Shown here: in pieces, positions 54,511-63,515 of the stretch
Position numbering within the stretch: the first letter of the stretch is position 1
Layout of the letters: each line of letters opens with the position of its first letter
DNA from: Microbacterium sp. MYb62
GTDB taxonomy: Bacteria > Actinomycetota > Actinomycetes > Actinomycetales > Microbacteriaceae
Direction of reading: 5' to 3'
Length of the DNA: 64,000 bases
NCBI RefSeq assembly: GCF_002979475.1
Contig: NZ_PCOY01000015.1
Coordinates: 24,881-88,880 of the forward strand
Notes under the pieces: model-generated
Told to the model about the DNA's origin: nothing
Database searches by the model: none
Seen by the model: the letters and a program-made list of their open reading frames with translations, nothing else
Position numbers and translations under genes: made by a program

Positions 54511-56034
54511 ATGATGGTGACGCACAGCAGGAGAAGACGGGGAATGGCCAGGACGGGGGCCTGGATCGCAACGGCAGCGGTCGCACTCGGCGTGCTTGCT
54601 GCCCCGATGGCCGCCATAGCCGCGCCAGCCGTGGATCTGGAGACGGGCGACACCGTCTTCATCGGCGGCAAGCAGGGGTACCCCGGAACGGGAATGTACC
54701 CGCTGTGGCCGGGAGACGCGCAGGTCGGTGATCCGCTGTACTGGGCCTACTGCGTGGAGAATCAGATCACCGCCAGGACCGGGGCTACGGGACAGGTCGG
54801 TGACTTCAGCGACTACGTCGGCAGCAACTACTTCACGGACCCCGCTGTTCAGGGCAAGGTCCTCTGGGTGCTGGCCCACAGCTATCCGGCTCTCTCCCTC
54901 GAGGAGTTCGGCGCGGCTGCCGGCGTTCCGGGCATCTCCCGCGACGACGCGATCGAGGCGACGCAGTACGCGGTCTGGCGTTACACCGATCTGACCTTCG
55001 ACGCGTCCTGGCCCTTCGAGACGCAGGGTTCCGAAGACGCCTACTGGCACTTGGTCAACGGCGCGAACGCCTCTCCCGGCCTCACACCGGGAGACCTCGA
55101 GGTGACGGCATCGGTGTCGGCACCTGCCGCATCACAGACGGCCGACTCTCTGATCGGACCGTTCGTCGTCGCAACCGACCAGCCGACGGTGTCGGTTGCC
55201 AGCGACCCGGATGCGGCGATCACCGATGCGGCGGGGAACCCGATCGACGTGGACGCTGTGGTCGACGGACAGGAACTCTTCCTCGATCTCCGAGGTACGA
55301 GCACGGCAGGCTCAGCCACGTTGACTGTGACTGCCGACGGCTCGAGCAACACGGGGAAGATCATCACCGTTCCCACTGTCACCGGTGGAACACCGACCGA
55401 AGCCGATCACGCGCAGACCATGATCCTGGTCACCCCGAGCGACACGGCGACGACGGCGCAGGCGACCGTCGGGTGGGCGGCTCTCCCGGTCCCTGCGATC
55501 GGGACGTCGTTGGTGGACTCGGCGGATGGGGACCGGGTGCTGCCATGGAATGGCGGCTCGGTGATCGACACGGTCGCGTATCAGAATCTGATCCCGGGGA
55601 CGGAGTACATCCTGACGGGTGAGCTCATCCGTCAGGCGGACGGCACGGCGACCGGTATCACCGGGTCCACGACGTTCACTCCGAGCACGGCCGATGGCAG
55701 CGTCGATGTGTCGTTCGTGATCCCCGAGGGGTACGCGGGTGAGATTCTCGTGGCGTTCGAGCGTTTGTACGTGGGCGACACCACGGGTGACCCGGTCGCT
55801 GTCCACGAGGACATCGACGACGCTGCGCAGACGGTCACGATCGAAGAGGCCCTGACGGAGCCGACGCAGCCCCACAAGCCGGAACCGACGCAGCCCGACA
55901 ACCCGGAACAGTCGGCAGGGCAGCTCGCCGCCACCGGGGCCACGATTCCCGTCGCCGCTCTGGGAGCAGCGGGAATCCTGCTCCTGCTCGGGGCGATGCT
56001 CCTCCGGATGCGTCGAGCGCGCTCCGGGAGCTGA
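54511..56034 (+). CDS. Thioester-domain surface adhesin with VaFE-type repeat and LAxTG sorting signal
   Basis: The 507-residue protein has a signal peptide (to about residue 38), then a thioester domain recognised by Cys81 in 'YWAYCVENQ' and Gln152 in 'ATQYAVWRYTD' (the TQxA motif); Cys and Gln form an internal thioester that can bind host or surface nucleophiles covalently. A repeat domain follows with 'VAFERLYVGDT' near 414, as in VaFE isopeptide-stabilised stalk repeats. A Pro/Glu-rich linker and LAATG (472-476), a hydrophobic segment and an Arg-rich tail form a class-E-type sortase signal. Expression is probably set by the double palindrome upstream. Confidence 0.9.
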   Translation: MMVTHSRRRRGMARTGAWIATAAVALGVLAAPMAAIAAPAVDLETGDTVFIGGKQGYPGTGMYPLWPGDAQVGDPLYWAYCVENQITARTGATGQVGDFSDYVGSNYFTDPAVQGKVLWVLAHSYPALSLEEFGAAAGVPGISRDDAIEATQYAVWRYTDLTFDASWPFETQGSEDAYWHLVNGANASPGLTPGDLEVTASVSAPAASQTADSLIGPFVVATDQPTVSVASDPDAAITDAAGNPIDVDAVVDGQELFLDLRGTSTAGSATLTVTADGSSNTGKIITVPTVTGGTPTEADHAQTMILVTPSDTATTAQATVGWAALPVPAIGTSLVDSADGDRVLPWNGGSVIDTVAYQNLIPGTEYILTGELIRQADGTATGITGSTTFTPSTADGSVDVSFVIPEGYAGEILVAFERLYVGDTTGDPVAVHEDIDDAAQTVTIEEALTEPTQPHKPEPTQPDNPEQSAGQLAATGATIPVAALGAAGILLLLGAMLLRMRRARSGS

Positions 56035-56054
56035 GCCGCTCTCGACCGCTCGTT

Positions 56055-56094
56055 CACTGTGGGTCCGGCATCGAATGATGCCGGACCCACAGTG
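56055..56094. terminator. Strong hairpin terminator after the adhesin gene
   Basis: An 18-bp perfect stem (56055-56072 with 56077-56094) closes a GAAT loop, 20 bp after the stop codon. It separates the adhesin from the next surface-protein gene, so each has its own promoter. Confidence 0.88.
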
Positions 56095-56134
56095 TCGTCT
56101 CGCTCGCTTGATTCGCCTGGACTCAACGTCTTCG

Positions 56135-56185
56135 TGACCACGATGGGTTGTCATTTCCGAGCTGAATGACCACGCGGAGTGGTCA
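56135..56185 (+). promoter_or_regulatory. Double palindromic operator upstream of the VWA surface protein
   Basis: TGACCAC-N5-GTTGTCA (56135-56153) and TGACCAC-N5-GTGGTCA (56167-56185) lie with centres 32 bp apart, copying the arrangement at 54166-54216. The stretch GGTTGTCATTTC is identical in both regions (54177-54188 and 56146-56157). The site is 139 bp before the GTG start. Confidence 0.87.
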
Positions 56186-56324
56186 TTTCTCATCTGCGGC
56201 GATCGCGACTGCTCTCCCCGCGATTGGCTCGGAGATGAGGGAGGCCGCGAATCGACGTGTGTCCCTCGTATCGATCGACGTCATGAGGCTCGGGGAGTCT
56301 CGTGGCCAGGTGGGAGGACTAGAC

Positions 56325-58301
56325 GTGCACGAGAAGAACCGATGGGGCCTTCGCGGCTCGGATCGCTCAGAGGGGGTGAGGCCCGGTCGAAGCCGACGCA
56401 TGGTCGACAGTCGGGGGAAGAAGTCTCTCGCGACGGCGATCGTGGCTTCGCTGATGACCTTCGGCGCCGTAGGTGCGGCGAATGCCGTGGAGTCCTCGAC
56501 CCCACCGGCTCCGAACCCACCCATGCCCGCGCAGTGCGAGCTCGATCTGGCGATGAGCCTGGACCTGTCGAACTCGGTGGACGACACGCAGCTGCAGCAG
56601 ATGCGCGACGGTGTCGCAGAGCTCGCCCAGACACTGAGCGAGTACCCGGTGAGGGTATCGCTCCACAACTTCGCGTCCAACGCGCCGGCGACAGCTGGTG
56701 GCAGTAACGCCCCTCTGCCGCTGACGACCCTCGACGGTGCCGGCGTGGCGTCGGTGACCAGCTGGGTGCAGGGCATCCAACGTCCTGCGTCGGCTCAGGG
56801 CGGGACGAACTGGGATCGCGCATTCGCTGCCGTGGACGCTTCGTCCGAGGTATACGACGCACTGCTCTTCGTCACGGACGGCAACCCCACTCAGTTCAGC
56901 AGCCCTGCTCAGGGCCCGGGGAGCTCGACGAACACCGCCACGATCACTGCAGCGGTGAACTCCGCCAATGCGCTCAAGGCTGCGGGCACCCGCGTCGTGG
57001 GAGTCGGGCTGACCGACAACATCAGCAACATGGACGAGTTCCGCGAGCACATGTCGCAGATCTCGGGTCCGACCGAGGGCAGCGACTACCTGGCGACCAA
57101 CTTCGGCGACCTCGCCGATGTGCTGCTCACTCTCGTCGGGGAGAACTGCGCCGTCGCGCCCGCACCCGCGATCGACCTCGAGAAGACCGCGAAACTCGCA
57201 GATGGAGCGACCGGCGCCGTCGGCGACACCGTCGAATACACGTTCATCGCGACCAACACCGGTGACCAGACACTCACCGACGTCGTGATCAGTGACGCGA
57301 AGCCAGGGCTGTCGAGCTTGGAATACTCGTGGCCGGCTGAGCCTGGCGTGCTCGAGCCGGGGCAGTCGGCAACGGCCACAGCGGTCTATCAGGTCACCGA
57401 GTCCGACCGGGACAACCGGATCATCCAGAACTCTGCGACCGTGTCCGGCAACCCTCCGACCGGCCCTCCGGTCACGGATGCCGATGACGCCGATGTGACG
57501 CTCCCCGAGGACCCGGCCATCGAGCTGGTCAAGGACGGCGCACTCGCGGACGGAGGTGCCGGGACGGTCGGCGACACCATCGAGTACACCTTCACCGCCA
57601 CGAACACGGGCAACGTCACGCTCACCGATGTGTCGATCAGTGATGAGCTGAAGGGCCTCTCGGAGATCGTGTACGCCTGGCCGGGAGAGACCGGAGTGCT
57701 CGCACCCGGTGAGTCCGTGACCGCGACGGCGACCTACGCGCTGACGCAGGCGGACGTCGATGCGGGCAGCGTGGACAACCACGCATTCGTGACCGGAGCC
57801 CCTCCCACGGGAGACCCGGTCCGGGACGATGACGAGGTGAACACGCCTCTCCCGCAGCACGCTGCGATCGGCATCGTCAAGACCGGCACGCTGAGCGGTG
57901 ACAAGATCGACTACACGTTCCTCGTCACCAACACCGGCAACGTGACCCTCTCGGGTGTCGAGATCGTCGACAAGCTCCAGGGCCTGTCGGCGATCACCTA
58001 CGGCTCCTGGCCGAGCGAGCCCGGAGTTCTTGCTCCGGGAGAATCCGTCACCGCGACCGCGGACTACACGGTCACGAGTGCAGATCGTGATCGCGGAAGT
58101 GTTCACAACCTCGCCACGGTGACGGGTGACCCGCCCAGCGGCGACCCCGTCCAGGCGAGGGACGACGAACGGACCACGGTCGGATCGCTCGCCACCACCG
58201 GTGGGGAGCTGGCCTGGGGTATCCCGGTTCTCGCCCTGCTGCTGCTCGCGGGAGGCGGCTTCCTGCTGATCTCCCGTCGGCGACGTACACCGGTGAGCTG
58301 A
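56325..58301 (+). CDS. VWA-domain surface protein with three DUF11-like repeats and LAxTG sorting signal
   Basis: The 658-residue protein begins with a long basic n-region and a signal peptide ending near 'GAANA'. A von Willebrand factor A domain follows (about 70-280) with the MIDAS 'DLSNS' starting at Asp80, and then three repeats of about 110 residues of the DUF11/DUF7507 type, each with 'VGDT-EYTF-ATNTG', the third shortened. LATTG (622-626) plus membrane segment and Arg tail form a class-E-type sortase signal. GTG 56325 was chosen because GGAGG sits seven bases ahead; ATG 56400 is the alternative. It looks like a metal-dependent adhesin or pilus tip protein. Confidence 0.88.
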   Translation: MHEKNRWGLRGSDRSEGVRPGRSRRMVDSRGKKSLATAIVASLMTFGAVGAANAVESSTPPAPNPPMPAQCELDLAMSLDLSNSVDDTQLQQMRDGVAELAQTLSEYPVRVSLHNFASNAPATAGGSNAPLPLTTLDGAGVASVTSWVQGIQRPASAQGGTNWDRAFAAVDASSEVYDALLFVTDGNPTQFSSPAQGPGSSTNTATITAAVNSANALKAAGTRVVGVGLTDNISNMDEFREHMSQISGPTEGSDYLATNFGDLADVLLTLVGENCAVAPAPAIDLEKTAKLADGATGAVGDTVEYTFIATNTGDQTLTDVVISDAKPGLSSLEYSWPAEPGVLEPGQSATATAVYQVTESDRDNRIIQNSATVSGNPPTGPPVTDADDADVTLPEDPAIELVKDGALADGGAGTVGDTIEYTFTATNTGNVTLTDVSISDELKGLSEIVYAWPGETGVLAPGESVTATATYALTQADVDAGSVDNHAFVTGAPPTGDPVRDDDEVNTPLPQHAAIGIVKTGTLSGDKIDYTFLVTNTGNVTLSGVEIVDKLQGLSAITYGSWPSEPGVLAPGESVTATADYTVTSADRDRGSVHNLATVTGDPPSGDPVQARDDERTTVGSLATTGGELAWGIPVLALLLLAGGGFLLISRRRRTPVS

Positions 58302-58312
58302 AGCGTCGGTGT

Positions 58313-58343
58313 CGGAGCGGCCGCCCCCTCTGAGGCCGCTCCG
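58313..58343. terminator. Hairpin after the VWA surface protein gene
   Basis: CGGAGCGGCC (58313-58322) pairs with GGCCGCTCCG (58334-58343), 11 bp after the stop codon. Confidence 0.75.
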
Positions 58344-58454
58344 ATGCCGGCACCCATGACTCCATTCTGGGGAGGGTGGAGACATGCGACAACTGAAGAG
58401 AGAGACATCGGAATCGCTCCGATGTGTCCGATGACACAGGGGAACGTCGTCGCC

Positions 58455-58488
58455 ATGGCCCGTCCGGCCACTTCGCCGGACGGGCCAT
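58455..58488 (+). terminator. Hairpin in the leader of the kinase gene
   Basis: A 14-bp perfect stem (58455-58468 with 58475-58488) with a CACTTC loop ends 32 bp before the kinase ATG. It has no T-run. It could be a second terminator for the upstream gene or an attenuator-like structure in the kinase leader. Confidence 0.6.
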
Positions 58489-58520
58489 CCACCGTTGGTC
58501 CACCGTGAAAGGATCTCCCC

Positions 58521-60881
58521 ATGACCGGGGTCACCGAAACGCCAGGTGATGGCTCGCTCGTGCGAATTCGGGCGCCACGTCCGAGCGGACTCAGCGATCA
58601 CGAAGGCTGGATCGGTTCGAGCCTCGCTCGGGCGATGCGTCGCGCCCAGCTCGCAGGCATCGTTCTGGTGCAGCTCGTGCTGCTGGTCGCGGCGCTCGTC
58701 TCGGAGCTCGCCGTGCCCAAGGTCGCAGCGTTGCTCGTCGCCGGCGCCGTCATCATCGCCGCAGTCATCGTTCTGCTGCTGAGATCTTTGCCGATGGTGC
58801 TGATCCTGACCTATTACGTCGCTCTCGGTTTCTATTACGTCGTCGCGATGGATCCGAACGATCCGCTTCTCGGGGCGCTGATCCCTTTGACCGCGTGGAC
58901 CGTGATTCTTCCGATCATGCTCCGGCCGGGCATCTGGCCGATCCTCGTGTCCGGGATGCTCGCCGCGACCCCGGCGGCCCTGATCGTCGTCGCCCACCCG
59001 ACGTGGGATCGCGCGGTGCTGAGCGCTTCGCTGATCACCAACCTCATCCTGATCGTCAACGCGGCGATCTTCATCTTCTTCCTGCGGGGGATCGCCGGAT
59101 CTCTCGACCGACAGAAGAAGGCCGCGATCGAAGAGGAAGCCCGCGTCGTGCGGCGACGCACCTCGAAGGAAATGGCCGCCGAATACGTCAGGGTCCTTCA
59201 CGACACCATCGTGAACACTTTCGGAGCCCTCGCACGGGAGCAGCCACAGGGAACGAACACCGAAGAAGGGCAGGAGCGATGCCGGCGTGATCTGGAACGC
59301 ATCCGGAACTTCCAGCGAAGCACTGCCGCGGGACGGCAGGCCAGGCCCAGCCTCACGGACCTCGACCGAATCGGCCTCCCCGTGCGTTGGACAGGGATGT
59401 CGGGAGACGATCTCCGTCGCTTCCAAGCACTGCTGCCGGTACCCGTGCTCGACGCCCTGTGCGGGTGCGCGTCCGAGGCGGTCCGCAATGCCACCAAGCA
59501 CTCCGGTGCCGACCACGTCATCGTGGATGCCCAGTACATCGACGACGAACTGCGAGTGAAGATCTCAGACGACGGCTGTGGGTTCGATCGAGCCAGTATC
59601 GACGAGCGTGGGATCGCAGAATCGATCGTCGCGCGGGGCGAGCTCCAGGGCCTCGCCGTTGCACTCGACGCCGCGATCGGAGAGGGGACGACCGTCCAGC
59701 TGTCCTGCTCTCTGAGTCCCCCGACCGAAGCCGCAGCACCGAGCGGCGAGGTCCGGCCACTGGGTCATTTCACGCGAAAGATGTCCATCGCCTGGGCGCT
59801 TCACGCGATCGCCATCGGTATCTCCCTCGAAATCGTCAGCCCGGGAGAGCCCAGCCTTGCCACCTATCTGCTCCTCGGAGCCCTCCTCGCATTCGCCGGC
59901 GCCAGTTGGAGTTCGAGCCGATTCGATCGGCTACTCCCTGTCTGGCAGATTGCGCTGATGCTTGTCGCCATCCCCGCAGCGAACTGGTGCGCGCTCGAAT
60001 CCGTCGGCTACGGCAACGACGCTCCGTATCTGTTCCCAGCGGTGTCGCTCACCGTCCTTCCCGTGCTCATCCATGCCTCCGGCCGGACGTTCTCCTCCTT
60101 CTTCCTCGCCGTCGGCGTGCAGGTCGCGAGCATGCTGATCCTCGGAATGGGTGTCGTCGACACGAGTCGGTATGCAGAGATCCTCTTGCTCGAGGCACCC
60201 ACGGTCGCCCTGCTCGCGATGTGGTTCATCCTCCTGCGCAAGTTCCGATCCATTGAGGTGGAGATCGCGCACGCGCAGAAGACCATGGATCGAGCAATGA
60301 GAGAAGCGGCCGCTCACGAGGCGGCAACGGAGGTTCAGATGCAGTGGAGCGCTTCCGGCCTGCATGGCTCGCTCGAGTTGCTGCAGGAGATCGCCGCGGG
60401 GGTGATCTCGCCAGACGATCCGGAGACGCGCCGGCGCTGCGGAGACGAGGAGACCTTCCTCCGGCAGATCAGCGCCCTCTCGCAGACGGCGACGCTCATG
60501 AGTCGATGGTTCGCCCTGGCGCTCGCCGACGCACGGAGACGGCAGATCGAGTTCGAGTTGCATGCTGAGGACGCTCAGATCGACGATCCTCAGGCGGCTG
60601 ACGAACTCGGCCATCTCGTGCTCGACTGCATCGCGGCAAGCCCCGAGAAGAGCGCGATGCGCGTGACCGTCCTGCAACGCGTCCGAACCGTGCGCATGCT
60701 CATCGTGACGCGCAGGGACGGCGATCTCGCCGATCGCGTCGACGTCGAGGGACGAGGAAGTCTGCGCGTCACGATCGAACGGCTCCAGGATCACATCCTC
60801 GTGGACGCGACGTGGAGGAGATCGGCGGCAACGTCCCCTCACTCCGGGTGGAGGATCAGCGCCAGCCCGACGGAACGCTAG
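58521..60881 (+). CDS. Double-length membrane sensor histidine kinase of the surface-protein locus
   Basis: The 786-residue protein has two similar halves. The first has five to six predicted helices (about 40-200), a HisKA_3-type dimerisation helix with His227 in 'VLHDTIVNTFGAL' and an HATPase domain with N-box 'ASEAVRNATKHSGADHV' and G-box 'ISDDGCGFD'. The second has another set of helices (about 420-560), a long helix and a kinase-like tail in which an HATPase motif is not obvious. Kinases of this type usually pair with NarL-type regulators, and the only one nearby is at 53488. AAAGGA precedes ATG 58521. The stop overlaps the converging GNAT stop (CTAG). Confidence 0.85.
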   Translation: MTGVTETPGDGSLVRIRAPRPSGLSDHEGWIGSSLARAMRRAQLAGIVLVQLVLLVAALVSELAVPKVAALLVAGAVIIAAVIVLLLRSLPMVLILTYYVALGFYYVVAMDPNDPLLGALIPLTAWTVILPIMLRPGIWPILVSGMLAATPAALIVVAHPTWDRAVLSASLITNLILIVNAAIFIFFLRGIAGSLDRQKKAAIEEEARVVRRRTSKEMAAEYVRVLHDTIVNTFGALAREQPQGTNTEEGQERCRRDLERIRNFQRSTAAGRQARPSLTDLDRIGLPVRWTGMSGDDLRRFQALLPVPVLDALCGCASEAVRNATKHSGADHVIVDAQYIDDELRVKISDDGCGFDRASIDERGIAESIVARGELQGLAVALDAAIGEGTTVQLSCSLSPPTEAAAPSGEVRPLGHFTRKMSIAWALHAIAIGISLEIVSPGEPSLATYLLLGALLAFAGASWSSSRFDRLLPVWQIALMLVAIPAANWCALESVGYGNDAPYLFPAVSLTVLPVLIHASGRTFSSFFLAVGVQVASMLILGMGVVDTSRYAEILLLEAPTVALLAMWFILLRKFRSIEVEIAHAQKTMDRAMREAAAHEAATEVQMQWSASGLHGSLELLQEIAAGVISPDDPETRRRCGDEETFLRQISALSQTATLMSRWFALALADARRRQIEFELHAEDAQIDDPQAADELGHLVLDCIAASPEKSAMRVTVLQRVRTVRMLIVTRRDGDLADRVDVEGRGSLRVTIERLQDHILVDATWRRSAATSPHSGWRISASPTER

Positions 60882-61543
60882 CCACCGATCTGCATCGCGA
60901 GCACATGACATCGCAACTGCGAGTCCCGCATCTGTTCGTCGACCAGCGTGAATCCCATCCGACGATAGATCTCGACATTTCCGGAAGTGTCGGTGTGCAG
61001 CACGATGCGTCGATGTCCCGAGGCGGCTGCGTCGCTCAGGACGCGGTCGACGATACGGCGCCCCATTCCTCGGCCTTGCGCCGTGCGTCGTACTCCCAGC
61101 ACCCACAGGTAGGCATCCCGATCCGTGAGATGCGCGTCCAGAATGCGGGTGACCTCTGCATCATCACGCCGAAGACGACCCATCGTGGAGAATCCCACCT
61201 CGAACGGGAGGCTCAGAGCATGCACCCGAAGCGCCGTCCGCAGACCGACGTGTCGAGCCGACGCCGGCACCCATGCGCCCACAGCGGCGACCTGACCTCG
61301 GCGATGAGTCGCAGACCCTCCGGTGTCGACGCGATCGTCCGAGGCTTCGAACGGGGTGGCCACGACTCCGCCCCACAGACGTGCGCACGACACGGGAACG
61401 CTCATCAGGCGCGCCAACGCGCGCTGTCTTCGATGACCCGGTGACCCGAGGGCGTACCGAGCCCAGGGGTCGTCCGCAAACGCGTCGGCAAGTGCCGCCG
61501 TCACCGCCTCGGCAGTCGGGCGGAAGGCGTCGTCGGAACTCAT
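60878..61543 (-). CDS. GNAT-family N-acetyltransferase
   Basis: The 221-residue protein ends in a GNAT domain with the acetyl-CoA loop 'RRTAQGRGMGRRIVDRVLSDAAASGHRRIVLHTDTSGNVEIYRRMGF'. The N-terminal half is diverged. The acceptor is unknown. ATG 61543 gives the standard length; the upstream open frame lies over the DoxX-like gene and is spurious. It overlaps that gene by 4 bp and so is coupled to it. Its stop shares the palindrome CTAG with the stop of the converging kinase gene. Confidence 0.87.
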   Translation of the reverse strand: MSSDDAFRPTAEAVTAALADAFADDPWARYALGSPGHRRQRALARLMSVPVSCARLWGGVVATPFEASDDRVDTGGSATHRRGQVAAVGAWVPASARHVGLRTALRVHALSLPFEVGFSTMGRLRRDDAEVTRILDAHLTDRDAYLWVLGVRRTAQGRGMGRRIVDRVLSDAAASGHRRIVLHTDTSGNVEIYRRMGFTLVDEQMRDSQLRCHVLAMQIGG

Positions 61544-62061
61544 GAGACGGCTTCGGATCGCGCACCGTCCGCGTGGCCGACCGCAGCGGCCCGCTGGGGC
61601 CGCCGGGAGGCACGCCACGCGTGATATCGCTCGAGCGTCACGACGACGCCGGCCGCGATGTACACCGCTTGCATGAGGGTTCGCCACAGCAGCTGGTCGT
61701 ACCAGGGCAGCGGGGCGCCGGAAAGCGCATACGAGACGTTCGCGGGGAACATCACCACGAGCAGGAGGGTGAGCGCGGCCGCGGCGATGAGGGAGAGCCG
61801 TGGGATGAGCAGGCCGATCGCCCCTGCCAACTCTGCGATGCCCGTGAGGGTGACGATGAGCTCCGGTGCGGGAAGGGTATCGGGAACCATCCCGATCATC
61901 TCCGCACGCATGCCCGCAAAGTGGGAGACCCCGGTGAGGAGGAACATCGCCGACAGTCCGCCGCGGAGCGCTGCGGGGAGGCGGCGCAGCCCCCGCACAC
62001 CGAGGGCGCCGATCAGGAGCAGAAGGGCCGTGACGGCCAGAAGGGTGAGGAGCGGTTCCAT
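61540..62061 (-). CDS. DoxX-like membrane protein
   Basis: The 173-residue protein has four predicted helices with the DoxX-family pattern ('GGLSAMFLLTGVSHFAGMRAEMIGMVP', 'LTGIAELAGAIGLLIPRLSLIAAAAL'). DoxX-like proteins are small quinone-related or unknown-function membrane proteins. It overlaps the GNAT gene and follows the next small membrane protein by 9 bp. The three genes are divergent from a MerR regulator, which may control them. Confidence 0.85.
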   Translation of the reverse strand: MEPLLTLLAVTALLLLIGALGVRGLRRLPAALRGGLSAMFLLTGVSHFAGMRAEMIGMVPDTLPAPELIVTLTGIAELAGAIGLLIPRLSLIAAAALTLLLVVMFPANVSYALSGAPLPWYDQLLWRTLMQAVYIAAGVVVTLERYHAWRASRRPQRAAAVGHADGARSEAVS

Positions 62062-62070
62062 GACGACGCC

Positions 62071-62487
62071 TCAGGCCAGCGATCCGACGCCCGCGCAGAT
62101 CACGCTGAGCCCGACCGCGACGAGCGAGGCAGCGAGAACGACGACGCCGATCCAGAGGAGTGCCACGAGCCGATTGGGCCGCCGCGGGTCGCGTCCGAGC
62201 ACAGAGAGGAAGAAGCCGGCAGGGATGAGCAGTGCGCTGGCGAGCACTCCGACGGCGGCCCATCGCCAATCGCTCGTCACTCCCGCCGCGTTCTGCAGCA
62301 GCACGCTGACGAGCCCCAGGATGATCAGCACCCCCGCATGCGCGTGGCCGGCCCGGAAGAAGGTCTTCTGCAGGTCATTGAAGGGAAGGCCTCCGGCGGC
62401 GATCCGCAACAGGAACGTGCCGCCGGACATCACTCCGACGACGGTGAGGATCGTCGCTCCGGCGACGACGGTCAGGATCGGGTCCAC
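62071..62487 (-). CDS. Small integral membrane protein with GHAHAG motif
   Basis: The 138-residue protein has four predicted helices and a 'FRAGHAHAGVLIILGLVSVL' segment, whose paired His residues could bind a metal or haem. No family function is known to me. GTG 62487 was chosen over the upstream ATG because GGGAG lies seven bases ahead and the longer version adds a short polar stretch. It is first in an operon with the DoxX-like and GNAT genes. Confidence 0.72.
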   Translation of the reverse strand: MDPILTVVAGATILTVVGVMSGGTFLLRIAAGGLPFNDLQKTFFRAGHAHAGVLIILGLVSVLLQNAAGVTSDWRWAAVGVLASALLIPAGFFLSVLGRDPRRPNRLVALLWIGVVVLAASLVAVGLSVICAGVGSLA

Positions 62488-62573
62488 ATCGAGCTCCCTC
62501 GGATAGTTGTGGTATCCAGTTAAGTAGACAGTTAAACTATCCAAATGTCCAGTCCGTCTAGAAAGAGGCAGGA
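62488..62573. promoter_or_regulatory. Divergent promoter region of the MerR regulator and the DoxX operon
   Basis: This 86-bp gap is clearly more AT-rich than its surroundings (about 62510-62545) and holds two direct copies of CAGTTAA (one near 62517, one near 62529) spaced 12 bp apart. It probably contains both promoters and the MerR binding site. A clean -35/-10 pair could not be chosen. Confidence 0.5.
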
Positions 62574-63197
62574 ATGCGCATCTCGGAGTTGGCGGAACGC
62601 AGCGGCTCGTCGATCGCGACGGTCAAGTTCTACATCAGGGAGGGCATGCTCCCCCGGGGGGAGGTGACCTCCGCGACGAGCGCGGAGTACGGTGACGACC
62701 ATCTCGCCCGCCTGCGACTGATCTCAGCGCTGACGGATGTTCGCGGCCTGCCCCTCGGTCGCGTCAAGGAGATTCTCGCTCTGATCGATGAGCCGGATCT
62801 CGATCCTGTCGCGGTGCTGGGTCGAGCCATCGGGGCGCTCCCGCCGTACGTGAACGGGGATCGTGACGAGTATCCCCGCGCTCAGGCGGTGATCGAGGCT
62901 CTCGGCCTCACGTATGATCCCGCCTTCAGCGCCGTCCCACAGCTCGAAGACGCCATCCGCGCCCTCGAGCATGCGGGACTCGATACCACCCCGGGAACGT
63001 TGCGCCGCTATGCGGATGCGATGCGGGCTGTCGCCCTCGAGGAGGTCGGTCCGCTCTCGGAGATGTCGCTTCCACGCGCGATCTCCTACTCGGTGCTCGG
63101 CACCGCCCTCTACGAGCCGCTGATGCTCGCCCTGCGTCGACTCGCACACCAGCACCTTCTCTCGGAGGGGACGGCGCACCGCCCACGACGATCGTGA
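62574..63197 (+). CDS. MerR-family transcriptional regulator
   Basis: The 207-residue protein starts with a MerR winged helix ('MRISELAERSGSSIATVKFYIREGMLPRGE', 'YGDDHLARLRLISALTDVRGLPLGRVKEILALID') and carries a longer C-terminal region of about 120 helical residues without a Cys metal site, as in small-molecule or stress-sensing members. It is divergent from the DoxX-like operon, its most likely target. AGAGGCAGGA precedes ATG 62574. Confidence 0.9.
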   Translation: MRISELAERSGSSIATVKFYIREGMLPRGEVTSATSAEYGDDHLARLRLISALTDVRGLPLGRVKEILALIDEPDLDPVAVLGRAIGALPPYVNGDRDEYPRAQAVIEALGLTYDPAFSAVPQLEDAIRALEHAGLDTTPGTLRRYADAMRAVALEEVGPLSEMSLPRAISYSVLGTALYEPLMLALRRLAHQHLLSEGTAHRPRRS

Positions 63198-63215
63198 GAT
63201 CCGAGGCGTCAGGGG

Positions 63216-63513
63216 GTGCGCCGGGCTGGGGTCACCGAGAGCGCAGCGATCCCGACATTCACCGTCACCACGACGGCTGACGTCGATGCGCTCCTGGATA
63301 TGCGGCGCGAAGCCAATCATGGGATCGCGGCTTCCGGAGAGAAGCTCTCCGTCAACGCTTTCCTCGTGCGCGCCGTGGCACTCGCCCTCGCAGAGCATCC
63401 CGAGATCAACGCCACCTATTCGGACGAAGGCCGTGGGCAGGCGCTCCTTCACGAACGCATCAACATCGGCATCGCCGTGGATGCGCCCTCCGGGCTGATG
63501 ATCCCCGTTCTCC
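63216..63513 (+). pseudogene. Fragment of a 2-oxoacid dehydrogenase E2 acyltransferase
   Basis: About 98 residues match the middle of the catalytic domain of lipoate-dependent acyltransferases ('IPTFTVTTTADVDALLDMRREAN', 'KLSVNAFLVRAVALALAEHPEINATY', 'INIGIAVDAPSGLMIPV'). The lipoyl and subunit-binding domains and the C-terminal part with the HxxxDG active site are missing; a hairpin follows directly after the match. It is a remnant and should not be active. Confidence 0.8.
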
Positions 63514-63515
63514 TC

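Noticed and set aside
56367..59516. 1049-codon minus-strand frame across the VWA gene and the kinase
   Set aside because: It is antisense to two good genes, crosses a terminator and an intergenic gap, and has low-complexity Arg/Gly/Asp composition.
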